Shown piece by piece: positions 1-8,227 of a DNA stretch of 56,079 nucleotides (positions are counted from its first letter, which is position 1; the number at the start of each line of letters is the position of its first letter). The stretch is from Fibrobacter sp. (lineage in GTDB: Bacteria; Fibrobacterota; Fibrobacteria; Fibrobacterales; Fibrobacteraceae), in NCBI GenBank assembly GCA_012523035.1, contig JAAYJH010000033.1, forward strand, positions 1-56,079, written 5' to 3'. Position numbers and translations under genes: made by a program. The notes beneath the pieces were generated by a model, which saw only the letters and a program-made list of their open reading frames with translations, did not search any database and was not told the origin of the DNA.

Positions 1-212
1 CTATAAAAGAATAAATAGCATGAAACGAGAAGATTAACAAGAAAAACAGCTGTTTTTGGGCATGAGACCAGTCATTTCTTCATAAAAACACATTGCAAAA
101 GCAATTAAAATAACAAACACTCCATTTTTACTCATAAAAGTTTTTTTTGAATGCTTTTAACAAATTTTATTTTCTATTATATAAATATAAAAGTGGCAAG
201 TGGGGATACAGG

Positions 213-848
213 ATGATTTTACCAGAGTGGATACTTAAATTAGAACAAAAAGCGGCTTGGTTGCGAATCCCGTTTTTGGGTTATTTGTTGATATTGGCCC
301 AACTTTTGGGTTTGTTTTTAATTTATAAAAATCCAGATTTAGAAATTCGATTTTATTTAGATCCTAAGGCCGTATTTCAAGGTGAAATTTGGCGAGTTTT
401 CACTTTTATGTTTATTCCGCTCACCAAAGATTTTTTAAGCATATTTTTATGGTGGTTTTTATATTATATTTTAAAATCCTTAAAAAAACAGTGGGGGAAC
501 TTTAAATTAAGTCTTTATTTTTTGATAGGTTGGTTGGGAGTTGTTTTAAGTTCATTAATTTTAGGGGTCAAAGTCGATAGTTTTTTATTGCTCCTAAGTA
601 CTTTCTTTTTTGCAATAGCGAGTTTGAATCAAACTTACGAAGTCTTATTTTTCTTTATATTGCCTATTAAAATCAAATGGATCGCCATTTTCTTTGCCAT
701 TGTCCTTTTTTTACAACAGACTTTTTTTGGTTCTTGGCTATATACTTTTCACTTGTTGATTTCTTGCTCCAACTATTTTCTTTTTTTTGGTCCCAGTATA
801 TTTCGTTTTTTAAAAAGAGAAGTACAATCTCGTCGTCAAGGGGTATAA
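213..848 (+). CDS. Rhomboid-fold (derlin-like) membrane protein, probably not a protease
   Basis: An integral membrane protein of about 211 residues with some six hydrophobic segments. Near the N-terminus it has the GEIWRVFTFMF pattern seen in the L1/TM2 region of rhomboid and Der1-like proteins, and a late His in FHLLIS resembles the TM6 His of rhomboids. The GxSG motif carrying the catalytic Ser is not visible, so I read it as a pseudoprotease of the rhomboid clan. I chose the ATG at 213 because GTGGGG lies 6-11 bases upstream; an ATG at 147 would add 22 poorly hydrophobic residues without a good ribosome site. Downstream is a GC-rich hairpin element and then tmRNA on the opposite strand, so the gene stands alone. 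The fold is fairly secure; the function is unknown. Confidence 0.7.
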   Translation: MILPEWILKLEQKAAWLRIPFLGYLLILAQLLGLFLIYKNPDLEIRFYLDPKAVFQGEIWRVFTFMFIPLTKDFLSIFLWWFLYYILKSLKKQWGNFKLSLYFLIGWLGVVLSSLILGVKVDSFLLLLSTFFFAIASLNQTYEVLFFFILPIKIKWIAIFFAIVLFLQQTFFGSWLYTFHLLISCSNYFLFFGPSIFRFLKREVQSRRQGV

Positions 849-871
849 TTCTTGTTTTTAATGGCTAAAGA

Positions 872-928
872 GGGGAAAGCCTTCCCCTGTCTTCGACCCC
901 TGCGGGTTCTCCGCCACCCCTTCTAAAC
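872..928. repeat. GC-rich hairpin-forming intergenic element
   Basis: A short block that is much richer in G+C than its surroundings. It contains a 6-bp perfect stem (GGGGAA at 872-877, TTCCCC at 882-887) with a 4-base loop, followed by C-rich segments (CCCC-TGCGGG, then CCGCCACCCC). It does not look coding. Composition and position between converging genes suggest a dispersed REP-like repeat, but I saw no second copy in this window, so repeat status is inference. Confidence 0.4.
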
Positions 929-956
929 CCTTAGAGAATTTCCATAGCAAAACAAA

Positions 957-985
957 AAAATCACCCTTATTCAAAGAGTGATTTT
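957..985. terminator. Bidirectional hairpin terminator after the rhomboid-like gene
   Basis: An imperfect inverted repeat: AAAATCAC at the left pairs with GTGATTTT at the right, and CTT/AAG pairs further in. The left arm starts with a run of A and the right arm ends in TTTT, so it could work on both strands. It lies between the plus-strand rhomboid-like gene and the minus-strand tmRNA. Confidence 0.55.
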
Positions 986-1013
986 CAGTAAAATTAAAAA
1001 TCAGAAGATTTTA

Positions 1014-1052
1014 TAAAAAAACTTAAGCCTAAAATTTAACAATTCTAGGCTT
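1014..1052 (-). terminator. Rho-independent terminator of tmRNA
   Basis: Read on the minus strand, AAGCCTA and TAGGCTT form the base of a stem that continues through AATT/AAATT-type pairing around a short loop. AAG and a run of seven T follow immediately. It lies about 55 bases after the mature tmRNA 3' end, where a transcript terminator is expected. Confidence 0.8.
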
Positions 1053-1106
1053 CTATACAGTTTTGTAGTAGTTTTAGCCAAATCATCGGCTTTTTCCTTT
1101 GATAAA

Positions 1107-1457
1107 TGGAGGTGAGGAGAGTCGAACTCCTGTCCAAAATCACATCCCTGTACGCTCCTACATGCTTTTCCTTTGTATTTGAGTTTCGATTTATAAACGC
1201 CCTAGAAGGCTGGCGAATTAGAAATCTAGTTTAGTAAACTTAGAGTGTTGCCCTAAACATACAATCACTCAAAGCTCGGTTTAATGAGCGAAACAGTCTC
1301 CCTCCGAGCTGGGGATCAGTCCCGCCGTAGCTTTAATTAAGCTGCGAGTGCGTAATTTTCGTTTGCACTTGTGTTTTTCCGGTTTTTTTACGAGGCCAAC
1401 CAGACCCTCGGCATGCAACTAACACTTCAGTAACCCTGTCGAAACCAGAGCACCCCC
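1107..1457 (-). ncRNA. ssrA: tmRNA (transfer-messenger RNA), tag ANENYALAA
   Basis: The minus strand reads GGGGGTGCTCTGGTTTCGAC at the 5' end, the hallmark of bacterial tmRNA. At the 3' end a T-arm (GTTCGACTC-type) runs into CACCTCC plus a discriminator A, which pairs with the 5' GGGGGTG to form the acceptor stem. The tag reading frame lies at 1337-1366: GCA resume codon, then ANENYALAA and TAA. The C-terminal ALAA is the usual degradation signal. CCA is not encoded after the discriminator (TTT follows), so it must be added by the CCA-adding enzyme. The RNA rescues stalled ribosomes together with SmpB, which is not in this window. The promoter lies just upstream and the terminator just downstream, so this is a single-gene transcript. 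The length of about 351 nt is normal for a one-piece tmRNA. Confidence 0.97.
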
Positions 1458-1466
1458 AAAGTTACT

Positions 1467-1498
1467 ATTATAATAGAAAATAAATCATAAAAAAGCAA
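1467..1498 (-). promoter_or_regulatory. Predicted sigma-70-type promoter of tmRNA
   Basis: On the minus strand a TTGCTT hexamer (1493-1498) is followed by overlapping -10 candidates: TATTAT (1470-1475) at 17-base spacing, and TATAAT (1467-1472) at 20. The start would fall just before the GGGGGTG of tmRNA. Confidence 0.6.
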
Positions 1499-2002
1499 TG
1501 GACTTTGAATTTCATCAGTGAGAAAATAGATTTTTTAAAAACCAGGCGTGTGTGAGACTTCAAAATCAATAAAAAAACTTTTTTTGTAGTTTTTATCCAT
1601 TATTTTTCTTGGAGAATTTTCTCTTTCAATTAGGGTGTTTTTATTAGAATAAAACTCAGGATTTCAGCATTGAATGCATCTATGGACAACGAATTTAAAA
1701 AACTTGATTTTCACAATCTAAAGCTTTTCTTGGAGGATTATTTCTTTTTTTTAACTTATTTTATTGGAATAGAGGGCTTGAATTTTGTGAGTTTTTTGCA
1801 AGATTCCTACAAAATATACCTGGTGATGGTGGAGAAATAAGTTGTTGTTTCTAAAATGTACCGTTTTGATGTTCTTTTTTTTAGGAATGGCAGTGGAATA
1901 AGCTGTGTTTGTTTTAAATTGTAAAAAAAGTGTGTAAAAACATCGTTTTTTCTTTTTTAGTGTATATTTAAATAGTATGATTTTTCTTTTTATGGAGTGC
2001 TC
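1499..2002. other. Intergenic stretch without a convincing gene
   Basis: About 500 A+T-rich bases between the tmRNA promoter and the lipoprotein start. A 52-codon frame at 1682-1840 (plus, starting MDNEFKKLDF) is open but has no ribosome site and is rich in Phe/Leu, so I do not call it a gene. No tRNA cloverleaf or riboswitch-like structure was recognised. The last 60 bases presumably hold the lipoprotein promoter. Confidence 0.5.
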
Positions 2003-2497
2003 ATGAAAAACTCTTTTTTATTGTTGGTGTTTTCAATCCTATTTTTGAATGCCTGTTCAGAGAATGTTTCAGCCGCCGATCAATTGAAAAAAGATTGTGA
2101 GAATGGCATTACAGAATCTTGCCTTGTAGGTGAATGGCATTTGATGGGTTTATACGATGTAAATTATCAAGGCGATTATACAGATTATTTATTTCCGCCC
2201 TACAGTCCTCCAAGCGTGTTGACATTCAACAAAGACAACACTTTTGAATATCAATTTTCTAGTACCTATAGCGATAAAGCTTGCCCGGCTCCTCAAGGAG
2301 GAAACTGGAGTTTAAATGGAAAAGTATTAGTTTTAAGCCCTCGAAGAGGAGATTGTATTCCTACGGGTGATATTAAATTAGTGCCCTCTATTACTCGTAC
2401 TGACTACTTAGACTTAAACGACAGGCCTTTTCACGATACAGAGATTTATCAAGTGGGCTTTAATAAAAAAATGGTAGAGATTTATCAACGACAGTAA
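2003..2497 (+). CDS. Hypothetical lipoprotein with a lipocalin-like small domain
   Basis: The protein has a signal peptide of about 18 residues ending in the lipobox LNAC, so it should be lipidated on Cys and envelope-anchored. The mature part begins with a Ser/Asp/Cys-rich stretch (C-x5-C pattern). A compact domain then starts at VGEWHL with features typical of small lipocalin-like beta-barrels: GEW, a TFNKDNTFEY strand and GNWSLNGKVLVL. Family membership is only suggested by this rhythm. I used ATG 2003 because GGAG lies five bases upstream; a GTG two codons earlier is possible. It has no close neighbour on its strand. Function unknown. Confidence 0.75.
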   Translation: MKNSFLLLVFSILFLNACSENVSAADQLKKDCENGITESCLVGEWHLMGLYDVNYQGDYTDYLFPPYSPPSVLTFNKDNTFEYQFSSTYSDKACPAPQGGNWSLNGKVLVLSPRRGDCIPTGDIKLVPSITRTDYLDLNDRPFHDTEIYQVGFNKKMVEIYQRQ

Positions 2498-2636
2498 AAT
2501 CTTTGCTTTTGTATAGGCCGCTTCTGCTGATCATCATCCATCATTTTATTGCTTTTTTATAGGCTTCTCAACACCTTGTGATTGAAACTTTTCTTAGGAT
2601 TTTCTAAGTTATTGGTAGTTTATTGAAAGAGGTGTT

Positions 2637-4895
2637 ATGTTATTTGATTTAGAGATGATCCAATCCGTTTATTCCAAAATCCCTGCCCGTGTAGATGAAG
2701 CCAGAAACATATTGAAGCGACCTTTAACGCTTTCAGAAAAAATTATTTATTCTCATTTGATTGATGGGACTCAAAATAAAATATACGAACGAGGCCACGA
2801 TTTTGCAGAGTTCCACCCCGATCGAGTGGCTATGCAAGACGCTACGGCTCAAATGGCTTTGTTACAGTTTATCACAGCCAAAAAGCCAAAAACAGCGGTG
2901 CCTTCTTCGGTGCATTGCGATCATTTGATTGTAGCAAAAGATGGGGTCGAGGCCGATTTGCCCGCCGCTATTCGAGACAATAAAGAAGTTTATGATTTTT
3001 TATCTTCGGTTTCTGCTAAATATGGGATTGATTTTTGGAAACCAGGAGCAGGCATTATCCATCAAGTGATTTTAGAAAATTATGCCTTTCCTGGTGGATT
3101 GATGATTGGTACCGATTCACATACGGTGAATGCTGGTGGGCTTGGGATGCTAGCTATTGGTGTGGGTGGAGCAGATGCGGTAGATGCAATGGTGGGCTTG
3201 CCTTGGGAGTTAAAATACCCAAAACTAATTGGGGTGCATCTCAAAGGTTCTTTACAAGGTTTCACTACTCCCAAAGATATTATTTTGGCTTTGGCAGGGA
3301 TTTTGACCGTGAAGGGCGGCACCAATGCGATCATTGAGTATTTTGGTGAAGGGGCCAGGCAAATTTCTGCAACAGGTAAAGCTACGATTGCTAATATGGG
3401 TGCAGAGGTGGGAGCCACTTGCTCTACTTTTGGTTACGATGAGTCTATGGCCCGTTATTTGCGTGCTACAGGGCGAGAAGCTGTGGCAGATGCCGCCGAT
3501 AGAATTGCCAAAGATTTAAGTGCAGACAAAGAAATAGAAGAAAATCCAGAACTTTATTTTGATAGAGTAATAGAAATCGACTTGTCCACTCTAAAGCCTC
3601 ATTATAATGGTCCTTTTAGCCCAGATCGAGCTTTTCCGGTTTCTGAAATGAGTGAGTCCCTTGCAGAGTTTGAGTCTTTTGATAAAGTGAGCGCGGCTTT
3701 AATTGGGAGTTGCACCAACTCTAGTTACGAAGACCTATACCAAGCTGCAGAGCTTATCCAACAAGCTTTGTCAAAAGGCTTGGAGCCCAAAGCCCCTCTA
3801 TTGATCAATCCAGGTTCTGAACAAGTGCGATACACTGCAGAGCGAGACGGTTTGATGGATATATTCAAGCAGTTTGGTGCTGTGATTATGACCAATGCTT
3901 GCGGTCCTTGTATTGGGATGTGGGATAGGCCCGGTGCAAAATCTCAAGAAAAAAATACTATTGTGCATTCTTTTAATCGAAATTTTGCTAAGCGAGCCGA
4001 TGGAAACCCCAATACGCACGCTTTTGTTTCTAGTCCACAAATGGCTGTGATGGCAGCTCTGAGTGGTACGCTTTTATTTGATCCAGAAAGAGACACTCTT
4101 TTGAATTTAGAGGGGCAAGAGGTCCGTTTAGAGGCTCCTCAATCCATGGAGTTACCTCCTAATGGTTTTGAAGTTAAAGAGCCAGGCTATGTGGCACCAT
4201 CTAGCAATCCAGATTCTATTGCTGTGGTGGTTTCAGAGACAAGTGATCGTTTGCAGCTTTTAAAAGCTTTCCCTGCGTGGGACAACAAAGACATTCAAAG
4301 CTGTCCTTTGCTTATTAAAGTCAAAGGAAAATGCACTACAGACCATATTTCTATGGCGGGTCCATGGCTAAAATATCGAGGTCATTTAGAAAATATTTCT
4401 AACAATATGCTTATTGGAGCGGTGAATTATTTTAATAATGAAACCAATAAAGTGAAGTCTAAAGACAATGTGGATATGGAAGTTCCTGCCCTGGCTAAAC
4501 AGTATCGTGATCAAGGTTTGGGTTCTATTGTTATCGGTGATGAAAACTACGGAGAAGGTTCTAGTCGAGAGCATGCTGCTATGGAGCCTAGATTTTTAGG
4601 TGTGAAAGCGGTGATTGTAAAAAGTTTTGCTCGAATCCATGAGACTAATCTTAAAAAACAAGGGATGCTTGCCTTGACTTTTGCAGATCCTATGGATTAT
4701 GATAAAATTCAAGAATCGGATTCCTTTGACATTGTTGGTTTGGAGAACTTTAGTCCAGATTCTTCCTTCACTTTGGTAGCACACCATGCCGATGGTAGTA
4801 TTGATAAAATTTCACTCAATCATACTTATAATGAGCAACAATGGAGTTGGTTTAAAGCGGGAAGCGCTTTGAATCTGATTTCTGCAAACAAATGA
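2637..4895 (+). CDS. acn: Aconitate hydratase (mitochondrial-type aconitase)
   Basis: Interconverts citrate and isocitrate through cis-aconitate in the TCA cycle, in the cytoplasm. The 752-residue length and sequence match the mitochondrial-type aconitase found in Bacteroidota and related phyla rather than E. coli AcnA or AcnB. The three Cys ligands of the [4Fe-4S] cluster are visible: Cys359 in GSCTNSS, and Cys422 and Cys425 in ACGPCIG. Substrate-binding blocks such as GTDSHT and the swivel-domain [10 protein letters not shown] are intact. The start has an excellent AAAGAGGTG ribosome site. No other TCA gene is adjacent; succinate dehydrogenase is 37 kb away. A weak TTGAAA/TAAGTT promoter-like pair lies near 2583-2610. 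Confidence 0.95.
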   Translation: MLFDLEMIQSVYSKIPARVDEARNILKRPLTLSEKIIYSHLIDGTQNKIYERGHDFAEFHPDRVAMQDATAQMALLQFITAKKPKTAVPSSVHCDHLIVAKDGVEADLPAAIRDNKEVYDFLSSVSAKYGIDFWKPGAGIIHQVILENYAFPGGLMIGTDSHTVNAGGLGMLAIGVGGADAVDAMVGLPWELKYPKLIGVHLKGSLQGFTTPKDIILALAGILTVKGGTNAIIEYFGEGARQISATGKATIANMGAEVGATCSTFGYDESMARYLRATGREAVADAADRIAKDLSADKEIEENPELYFDRVIEIDLSTLKPHYNGPFSPDRAFPVSEMSESLAEFESFDKVSAALIGSCTNSSYEDLYQAAELIQQALSKGLEPKAPLLINPGSEQVRYTAERDGLMDIFKQFGAVIMTNACGPCIGMWDRPGAKSQEKNTIVHSFNRNFAKRADGNPNTHAFVSSPQMAVMAALSGTLLFDPERDTLLNLEGQEVRLEAPQSMELPPNGFEVKEPGYVAPSSNPDSIAVVVSETSDRLQLLKAFPAWDNKDIQSCPLLIKVKGKCTTDHISMAGPWLKYRGHLENISNNMLIGAVNYFNNETNKVKSKDNVDMEVPALAKQYRDQGLGSIVIGDENYGEGSSREHAAMEPRFLGVKAVIVKSFARIHETNLKKQGMLALTFADPMDYDKIQESDSFDIVGLENFSPDSSFTLVAHHADGSIDKISLNHTYNEQQWSWFKAGSALNLISANK

Positions 4896-4901
4896 AGATG
4901 T

Positions 4902-4975
4902 GCTTCACTTATAATTTTTAGATTTTGAATGCTTTTTAACTCAAGTGTGGATTGTAAATTATAAGTGAGGCTTTT
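4902..4975 (+). terminator. Long-stem, large-loop hairpin after aconitase
   Basis: A 13-base perfect inverted repeat (4905-4917 and 4956-4968) is extended by a G-T wobble and two GC pairs to 4902 and 4971, with a loop of 38 bases and TTTT directly after the stem. Placed 7 bases after the aconitase stop, it probably ends that transcript or protects its 3' end. The loop is longer than in a typical intrinsic terminator. Confidence 0.5.
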
Positions 4976-5104
4976 ACAATGATCTTTTAGTGGTTTTCAT
5001 TTTCTAAAGCTTTGAAAAGACACTTTTTATTTGTTTCTGTAAATATTTTTTTAACAAATTCAAAAAGAGCAGTCAAGTCAGGAGATTTAGTTTAAATTAA
5101 CTTT

Positions 5105-5848
5105 ATGAGTTTTGTTTTTAAAAGTATAGTCAAGACTGTTTTTATAATCGGCTTTGTTTTTGTATGGCCAATTTTGGCTCATGATCGTGTGCTTTCTAAT
5201 CAAATGCTTTATACTGGAGAGGGTTTGGTCGCTGGTTTAGGGGCAGGCATTTTTCATCCAGAAGGAGAAGAGTGCAATTATATTGGAATTTGGCAGGCTC
5301 ATGTAGATTATTTTTACCACCCTTTATTCAGTGTGGGGATGGGCTTTCGTTTTTATGGTGGAAATATTGATTCCAAAAGTATGTTGCTTTACCAACGATA
5401 TAGTATTCAATCCTTATATTTTGCAGTATTAACTCCAAGATTTTTGCTTGCCCTTGGCCCAGAAGTGGGTTTTGAAAATACAAATTTAAAAAAAATCCAA
5501 AAGCGAATCTCGAATGACCTTCACGACGAAGTCTCAAAGGATTCTTTAGATTGTATGTGTACAGCTGCATACACTTTGGGGGACTTTTCTATAGGGTTAA
5601 ATATGTCTTCTTCATTTGTTTTAAACCAAAGTTTTTCTTTTTTATATTCTTTTTTATATGAATATGATTTTACTAGAGTTCATTATAGGACCTATACCGT
5701 AGGATTAGCTTTTAACATTCGAAATTATTGGAAAAAACTAGAGCATTCTATGCTTTCTAGCTGGATATCTTTGGAGTTAAAAGTGGAGCGATTCTCTAAA
5801 AATCTTGCTGCAGAAACTTTATTGTTGGGGTGGAGTTTTGGTCTTTAA
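5105..5848 (+). CDS. Hypothetical exported protein, possible small outer-membrane barrel
   Basis: I do not recognise a family. The 247-residue product starts with a signal peptide of about 25 residues (hydrophobic core FIIGFVFVWPILA). The rest consists of alternating amphipathic segments rich in Tyr, Phe and Gly with short polar turns, for example FSVGMGFRFYGG, YTLGDFSIGLNMSSSF and YRTYTVGLAFNIR, and ends in LLLGWSFGL. This is the look of an 8- to 10-stranded outer-membrane beta-barrel. Start ATG 5105 has no strong Shine-Dalgarno sequence. It lies just upstream of the rpsF promoter and is probably transcribed separately. Confidence 0.6.
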   Translation: MSFVFKSIVKTVFIIGFVFVWPILAHDRVLSNQMLYTGEGLVAGLGAGIFHPEGEECNYIGIWQAHVDYFYHPLFSVGMGFRFYGGNIDSKSMLLYQRYSIQSLYFAVLTPRFLLALGPEVGFENTNLKKIQKRISNDLHDEVSKDSLDCMCTAAYTLGDFSIGLNMSSSFVLNQSFSFLYSFLYEYDFTRVHYRTYTVGLAFNIRNYWKKLEHSMLSSWISLELKVERFSKNLAAETLLLGWSFGL

Positions 5849-5854
5849 AGAGCT

Positions 5855-5883
5855 TTGACAAATCTTCTGTTTTATTTTATATT
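5855..5883 (+). promoter_or_regulatory. Strong sigma-70-type promoter of the rpsF operon
   Basis: TTGACA (5855-5860) and TATATT (5878-5883) are separated by exactly 17 bases. The predicted start, near 5890, would give a leader of about 80 nt before rpsF. Confidence 0.8.
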
Positions 5884-5888
5884 TAAGC

Positions 5889-5947
5889 TTGTTCATTTAA
5901 GAAGACTCTAATTGAACAAACCCTCTTAAAACCATGGTGGTTTTGAG
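5889..5947 (+). promoter_or_regulatory. Leader hairpins of rpsF, possible S6:S18 autoregulatory site
   Basis: Two consecutive stems lie in the leader. TTGTTCA (5889-5895) pairs with TGAACAA (5913-5919). CTTAAAACCA (5925-5934) pairs with TGGTTTTGAG (5938-5947) around a TGG loop. Many bacteria control rpsF by S6:S18 binding to the mRNA leader; whether this one matches the known binding motif was not tested. Confidence 0.4.
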
Positions 5948-5969
5948 CTAAAGTCCAAAGGGAAATACT

Positions 5970-6341
5970 ATGAGACAATACGAAACGATGGTTATCATCG
6001 ATGCTATGATCTCTGACGAAGCTATAGACGCTGAAGTCGAGTCCATGGTGAGTATTATTTCGGCTGGAGGTGAAATCCTTCGTCGAGATGATTGGGGTAA
6101 GCGTAAATTGGCTTATTCTATTAACAAAAAAACACATGGCTACTATGTGATATTTTATTATAAAGCAGAAGTTTCTGTGATCAATGCATTGGAACAGTCT
6201 TTAAAACACAATAACAACATTCTTCGTCGAATGACTCTTGTCGATTATCCAATGACAGAAATAATTTACGATAAAAATACTGTTCAATCTAGTAGTGATT
6301 CTATTCCACACGATGATATGACTGATGGGGAGGACGAATAA
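5970..6341 (+). CDS. rpsF: 30S ribosomal protein S6
   Basis: S6 binds S18 and 16S rRNA in the platform of the small subunit. The product has the usual start ([13 protein letters not shown]), the [17 protein letters not shown] block and [10 protein letters not shown], and reaches 123 residues with an acidic C-terminal tail (DGEDE), as in other S6 proteins. It is the first gene of rpsF-rpsR-rplI, and its stop overlaps the rpsR start by one base. The clear promoter and hairpin leader precede it. No ssb gene lies between rpsF and rpsR, unlike in Bacillus. Confidence 0.97.
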   Translation: MRQYETMVIIDAMISDEAIDAEVESMVSIISAGGEILRRDDWGKRKLAYSINKKTHGYYVIFYYKAEVSVINALEQSLKHNNNILRRMTLVDYPMTEIIYDKNTVQSSSDSIPHDDMTDGEDE

Positions 6342-6589
6342 TGTTAGAAGAAAAAAAATATGGATCACGAGTTCGTCGCAAAAGATCTTGCTGGTTTACC
6401 GAAAACAATATTCAATTTATTGATTATAAAGATGAAAAACTGCTCCGTCGCTTTATAACAGAACGCGGTAAAATTATTCCTCGTCGTATTTCGGGTACTA
6501 GTGCTAAGTATCAACGAATGCTCAATGTGGCTGTTAAACGCGCCCGTCAAATGGCTATTTTACCTTTCGTTGCTGAAAGTATTCGTTAA
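6341..6589 (+). CDS. rpsR: 30S ribosomal protein S18
   Basis: S18 partners S6 on the 30S platform. The 82-residue basic protein has the expected core: [15 protein letters not shown], then [16 protein letters not shown] and the helix [14 protein letters not shown]. The start overlaps the rpsF stop (TAATG), implying translational coupling that would help keep S6 and S18 equimolar. It is followed by rplI after nine bases. No anomalies. Confidence 0.97.
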   Translation: MLEEKKYGSRVRRKRSCWFTENNIQFIDYKDEKLLRRFITERGKIIPRRISGTSAKYQRMLNVAVKRARQMAILPFVAESIR

Positions 6590-6598
6590 GGAGAAATC

Positions 6599-7045
6599 AT
6601 GGAAGTTATTTTAAAAGCCCCCGTTGCTAAATTAGGCGAAATGCTTGATATCGTACAGGTAAAAGATGGCTATGCTCGTAACTATCTTTTTCCAAAAAGA
6701 CTCGCTATTCGTGCAACTAAAGAAGCAAAGCTTGAGATTGAAAAAAATCGTGAAGCAATAGAAGCTCAATTTCGAAAAGAACTGGCTGCTGCTGGTGATT
6801 TAGCGGCTAAGTTGTCAGAAGTTTCTATCCATTTGACTCGTCGAGTGGTAGAAGATGAGCGATTGTATGGTTCTGTGACTGCAGCTGATATTGCAGAAGC
6901 CATCACCATGCAAGGCGTTAAAGTGCAACGAAATCAAGTCCTTCTTGAAGAGCCAATCAAACAGTTAGGCGTTTATTCTGTCGCTGTAAATGTTTTTGGT
7001 AATGTTGAAGCTACAGTTAAAGTCTGGGTTGTAAAAGAAGATTAA
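6599..7045 (+). CDS. rplI: 50S ribosomal protein L9
   Basis: L9 binds 23S rRNA at the base of the L1 stalk and influences frame maintenance. The 148 residues show the N-terminal domain (MEVILKAPVAKLGEMLDIVQVKDGYARNYLFP pattern, with the conserved Gly-Tyr-Ala-Arg-Asn-Tyr-Leu), a long connecting helix, and the C-terminal domain with RLYGSVTAADIAEAI. An AAGGAGAA ribosome site precedes ATG 6599. It is the last gene of the operon and is followed by a strong terminator. Confidence 0.97.
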   Translation: MEVILKAPVAKLGEMLDIVQVKDGYARNYLFPKRLAIRATKEAKLEIEKNREAIEAQFRKELAAAGDLAAKLSEVSIHLTRRVVEDERLYGSVTAADIAEAITMQGVKVQRNQVLLEEPIKQLGVYSVAVNVFGNVEATVKVWVVKED

Positions 7046-7070
7046 ACTCAAACCAAGTTTTATTCCTTAA

Positions 7071-7097
7071 AACCGTTTCTTTTAGAGACGGTTTTTT
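7071..7097 (+). terminator. Rho-independent terminator of the rpsF-rpsR-rplI operon
   Basis: A 9-bp stem, AACCGTTTC (7071-7079) with GAGACGGTT (7085-7093) including one T-G wobble, has a 5-base loop and runs directly into a run of T ending at 7097. Confidence 0.9.
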
Positions 7098-7111
7098 GTT
7101 ACATTTACATT

Positions 7112-8227
7112 ATGGTGTATCGTTTACTTATACTTTTAGTTTTTCTTTTGAGTCTTGAAGCTTTTGCACAAGTGAGAGACTTGTTTGCAGAGTTTGAAGC
7201 AGAAACCGCCCCTGCCTCCTCGGCAAGCCTTCCTGTAGATTCTTCCAAAGCAGCCCCTGCCTCCTCGGCAAGCCTTCCCGCAGATTCTTCCAAAACCGCC
7301 CCTGCCTCCTCTAATGAGTCTTCGTTTTCTCGTAGAGAACTTTTAGGCCCCATTAAAGTATCTAAAATTCGTGGGATAAACGAAATTAAAGGCTCTTATA
7401 AAAACCCTAGAAAGGCTTTGTTTTTCTCGTTGGTTTTACCAGGCGCAGGGCAAATTTATGTAGGGACATCGAACTGGAACTACATTCGTGGAGCTTTTTA
7501 TTTAGCAGCAGAAACTGCATTATGGACTTCGTGGTATTATTTTTCTGTGAATAAGTATAACAAACAAGTGACTAGATACAAAAGTTTTGCCAATGAGCAT
7601 TTTTCTATTGGTCAATATGAGCAAAGCATGCATAATATATATCGCCTACTAGACGATGCTTCTGAAGAAAGTTTATTTCAACAGCGTTACTTGAATAGCC
7701 GAGAATCTTATTGTAAATCTATTTATGGTACAGCAAGCACCAATAATTGCTACCAATCTAAAGTATTTGAAAATGACTCTAGGCACACAGATGCTTTTCG
7801 AGATGAACCACTGTCTAAAACACTAAAGTCAAAGTCTTTTTACGACGAAAATCAATTTTATCAGTTACTTTCTAACCCTTCTTATATTTTAGGGTGGGAT
7901 GATGTGAGAGAAAGAGCTTCTTACCAAGAGTTAAACTTGTCTAATATAGATTCAGAAACAATTCCTTTGGCTAAATCCATACATTTAGAAGATTATAAGT
8001 CGATGCGGAAAAAAGCAAATTCTTATGCTTCTATGCAAGCGTGGTTTTTCGGTGCTTTGATAGTGAATCATGTAGTATCTGCTGTGGATGCGGCTCTTTT
8101 TGCTAATGCACACAATAAACTCTTATATGAAGAAAAGCTCTCTTGGATTGAAAGGACGCGATTCGAAACTTCATTGAATATTATAGACAATCCAGGGGTT
8201 TCTATCCATGCTTTTTGGGAATTTTAA
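7112..8227 (+). CDS. Exported DUF5683-like protein with an Ala/Ser/Pro repeat linker
   Basis: A secreted or membrane-associated protein of 371 residues: a signal peptide of about 19 residues (cleavage near AFA-Q), a low-complexity linker made of two and a third 15-residue repeats, then a domain opening with RKALFFSLVLPGAGQIYVG and one or two hydrophobic helices. The LPGAGQ-Y-G motif recalls the DUF5683/TM2-like proteins of Bacteroidota and Fibrobacterota. The C-terminus (VSIHAFWEF) resembles that of the next gene, so the two are probably diverged duplicates. The ATG is only 14 bases after the rplI terminator and has no ribosome site, so the true start or a leaderless message deserves checking. 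Its stop overlaps the next start (TAATG). Function unknown. Confidence 0.65.
   Translation: MVYRLLILLVFLLSLEAFAQVRDLFAEFEAETAPASSASLPVDSSKAAPASSASLPADSSKTAPASSNESSFSRRELLGPIKVSKIRGINEIKGSYKNPRKALFFSLVLPGAGQIYVGTSNWNYIRGAFYLAAETALWTSWYYFSVNKYNKQVTRYKSFANEHFSIGQYEQSMHNIYRLLDDASEESLFQQRYLNSRESYCKSIYGTASTNNCYQSKVFENDSRHTDAFRDEPLSKTLKSKSFYDENQFYQLLSNPSYILGWDDVRERASYQELNLSNIDSETIPLAKSIHLEDYKSMRKKANSYASMQAWFFGALIVNHVVSAVDAALFANAHNKLLYEEKLSWIERTRFETSLNIIDNPGVSIHAFWEF
7208..7312 (+). repeat. 45-bp in-frame tandem repeat, about 2.3 copies
   Basis: Copies begin at 7208, 7253 and 7298. Each encodes APASSASLPxDSSKx. The units are nearly identical at the DNA level and richer in G+C than the surrounding gene, which suggests recent duplication. 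They form the flexible linker after the signal peptide. Confidence 0.9.

Noticed and set aside
34-135. A 33-residue minus-strand frame starting MSKNGVFVILIAF
   Set aside because: It has no ribosome site and stops after 33 codons. It could be a tiny membrane peptide or the decayed start of a gene, but nothing supports expression.
1560-1600. A-run/T-run palindrome that might be a terminator
   Set aside because: It has no GC pairs in the stem and no adjacent gene end.
1682-1840. A 52-residue plus-strand frame in the tmRNA-lipoprotein spacer
   Set aside because: No ribosome site, AT-driven Phe/Leu composition and no recognisable domain.
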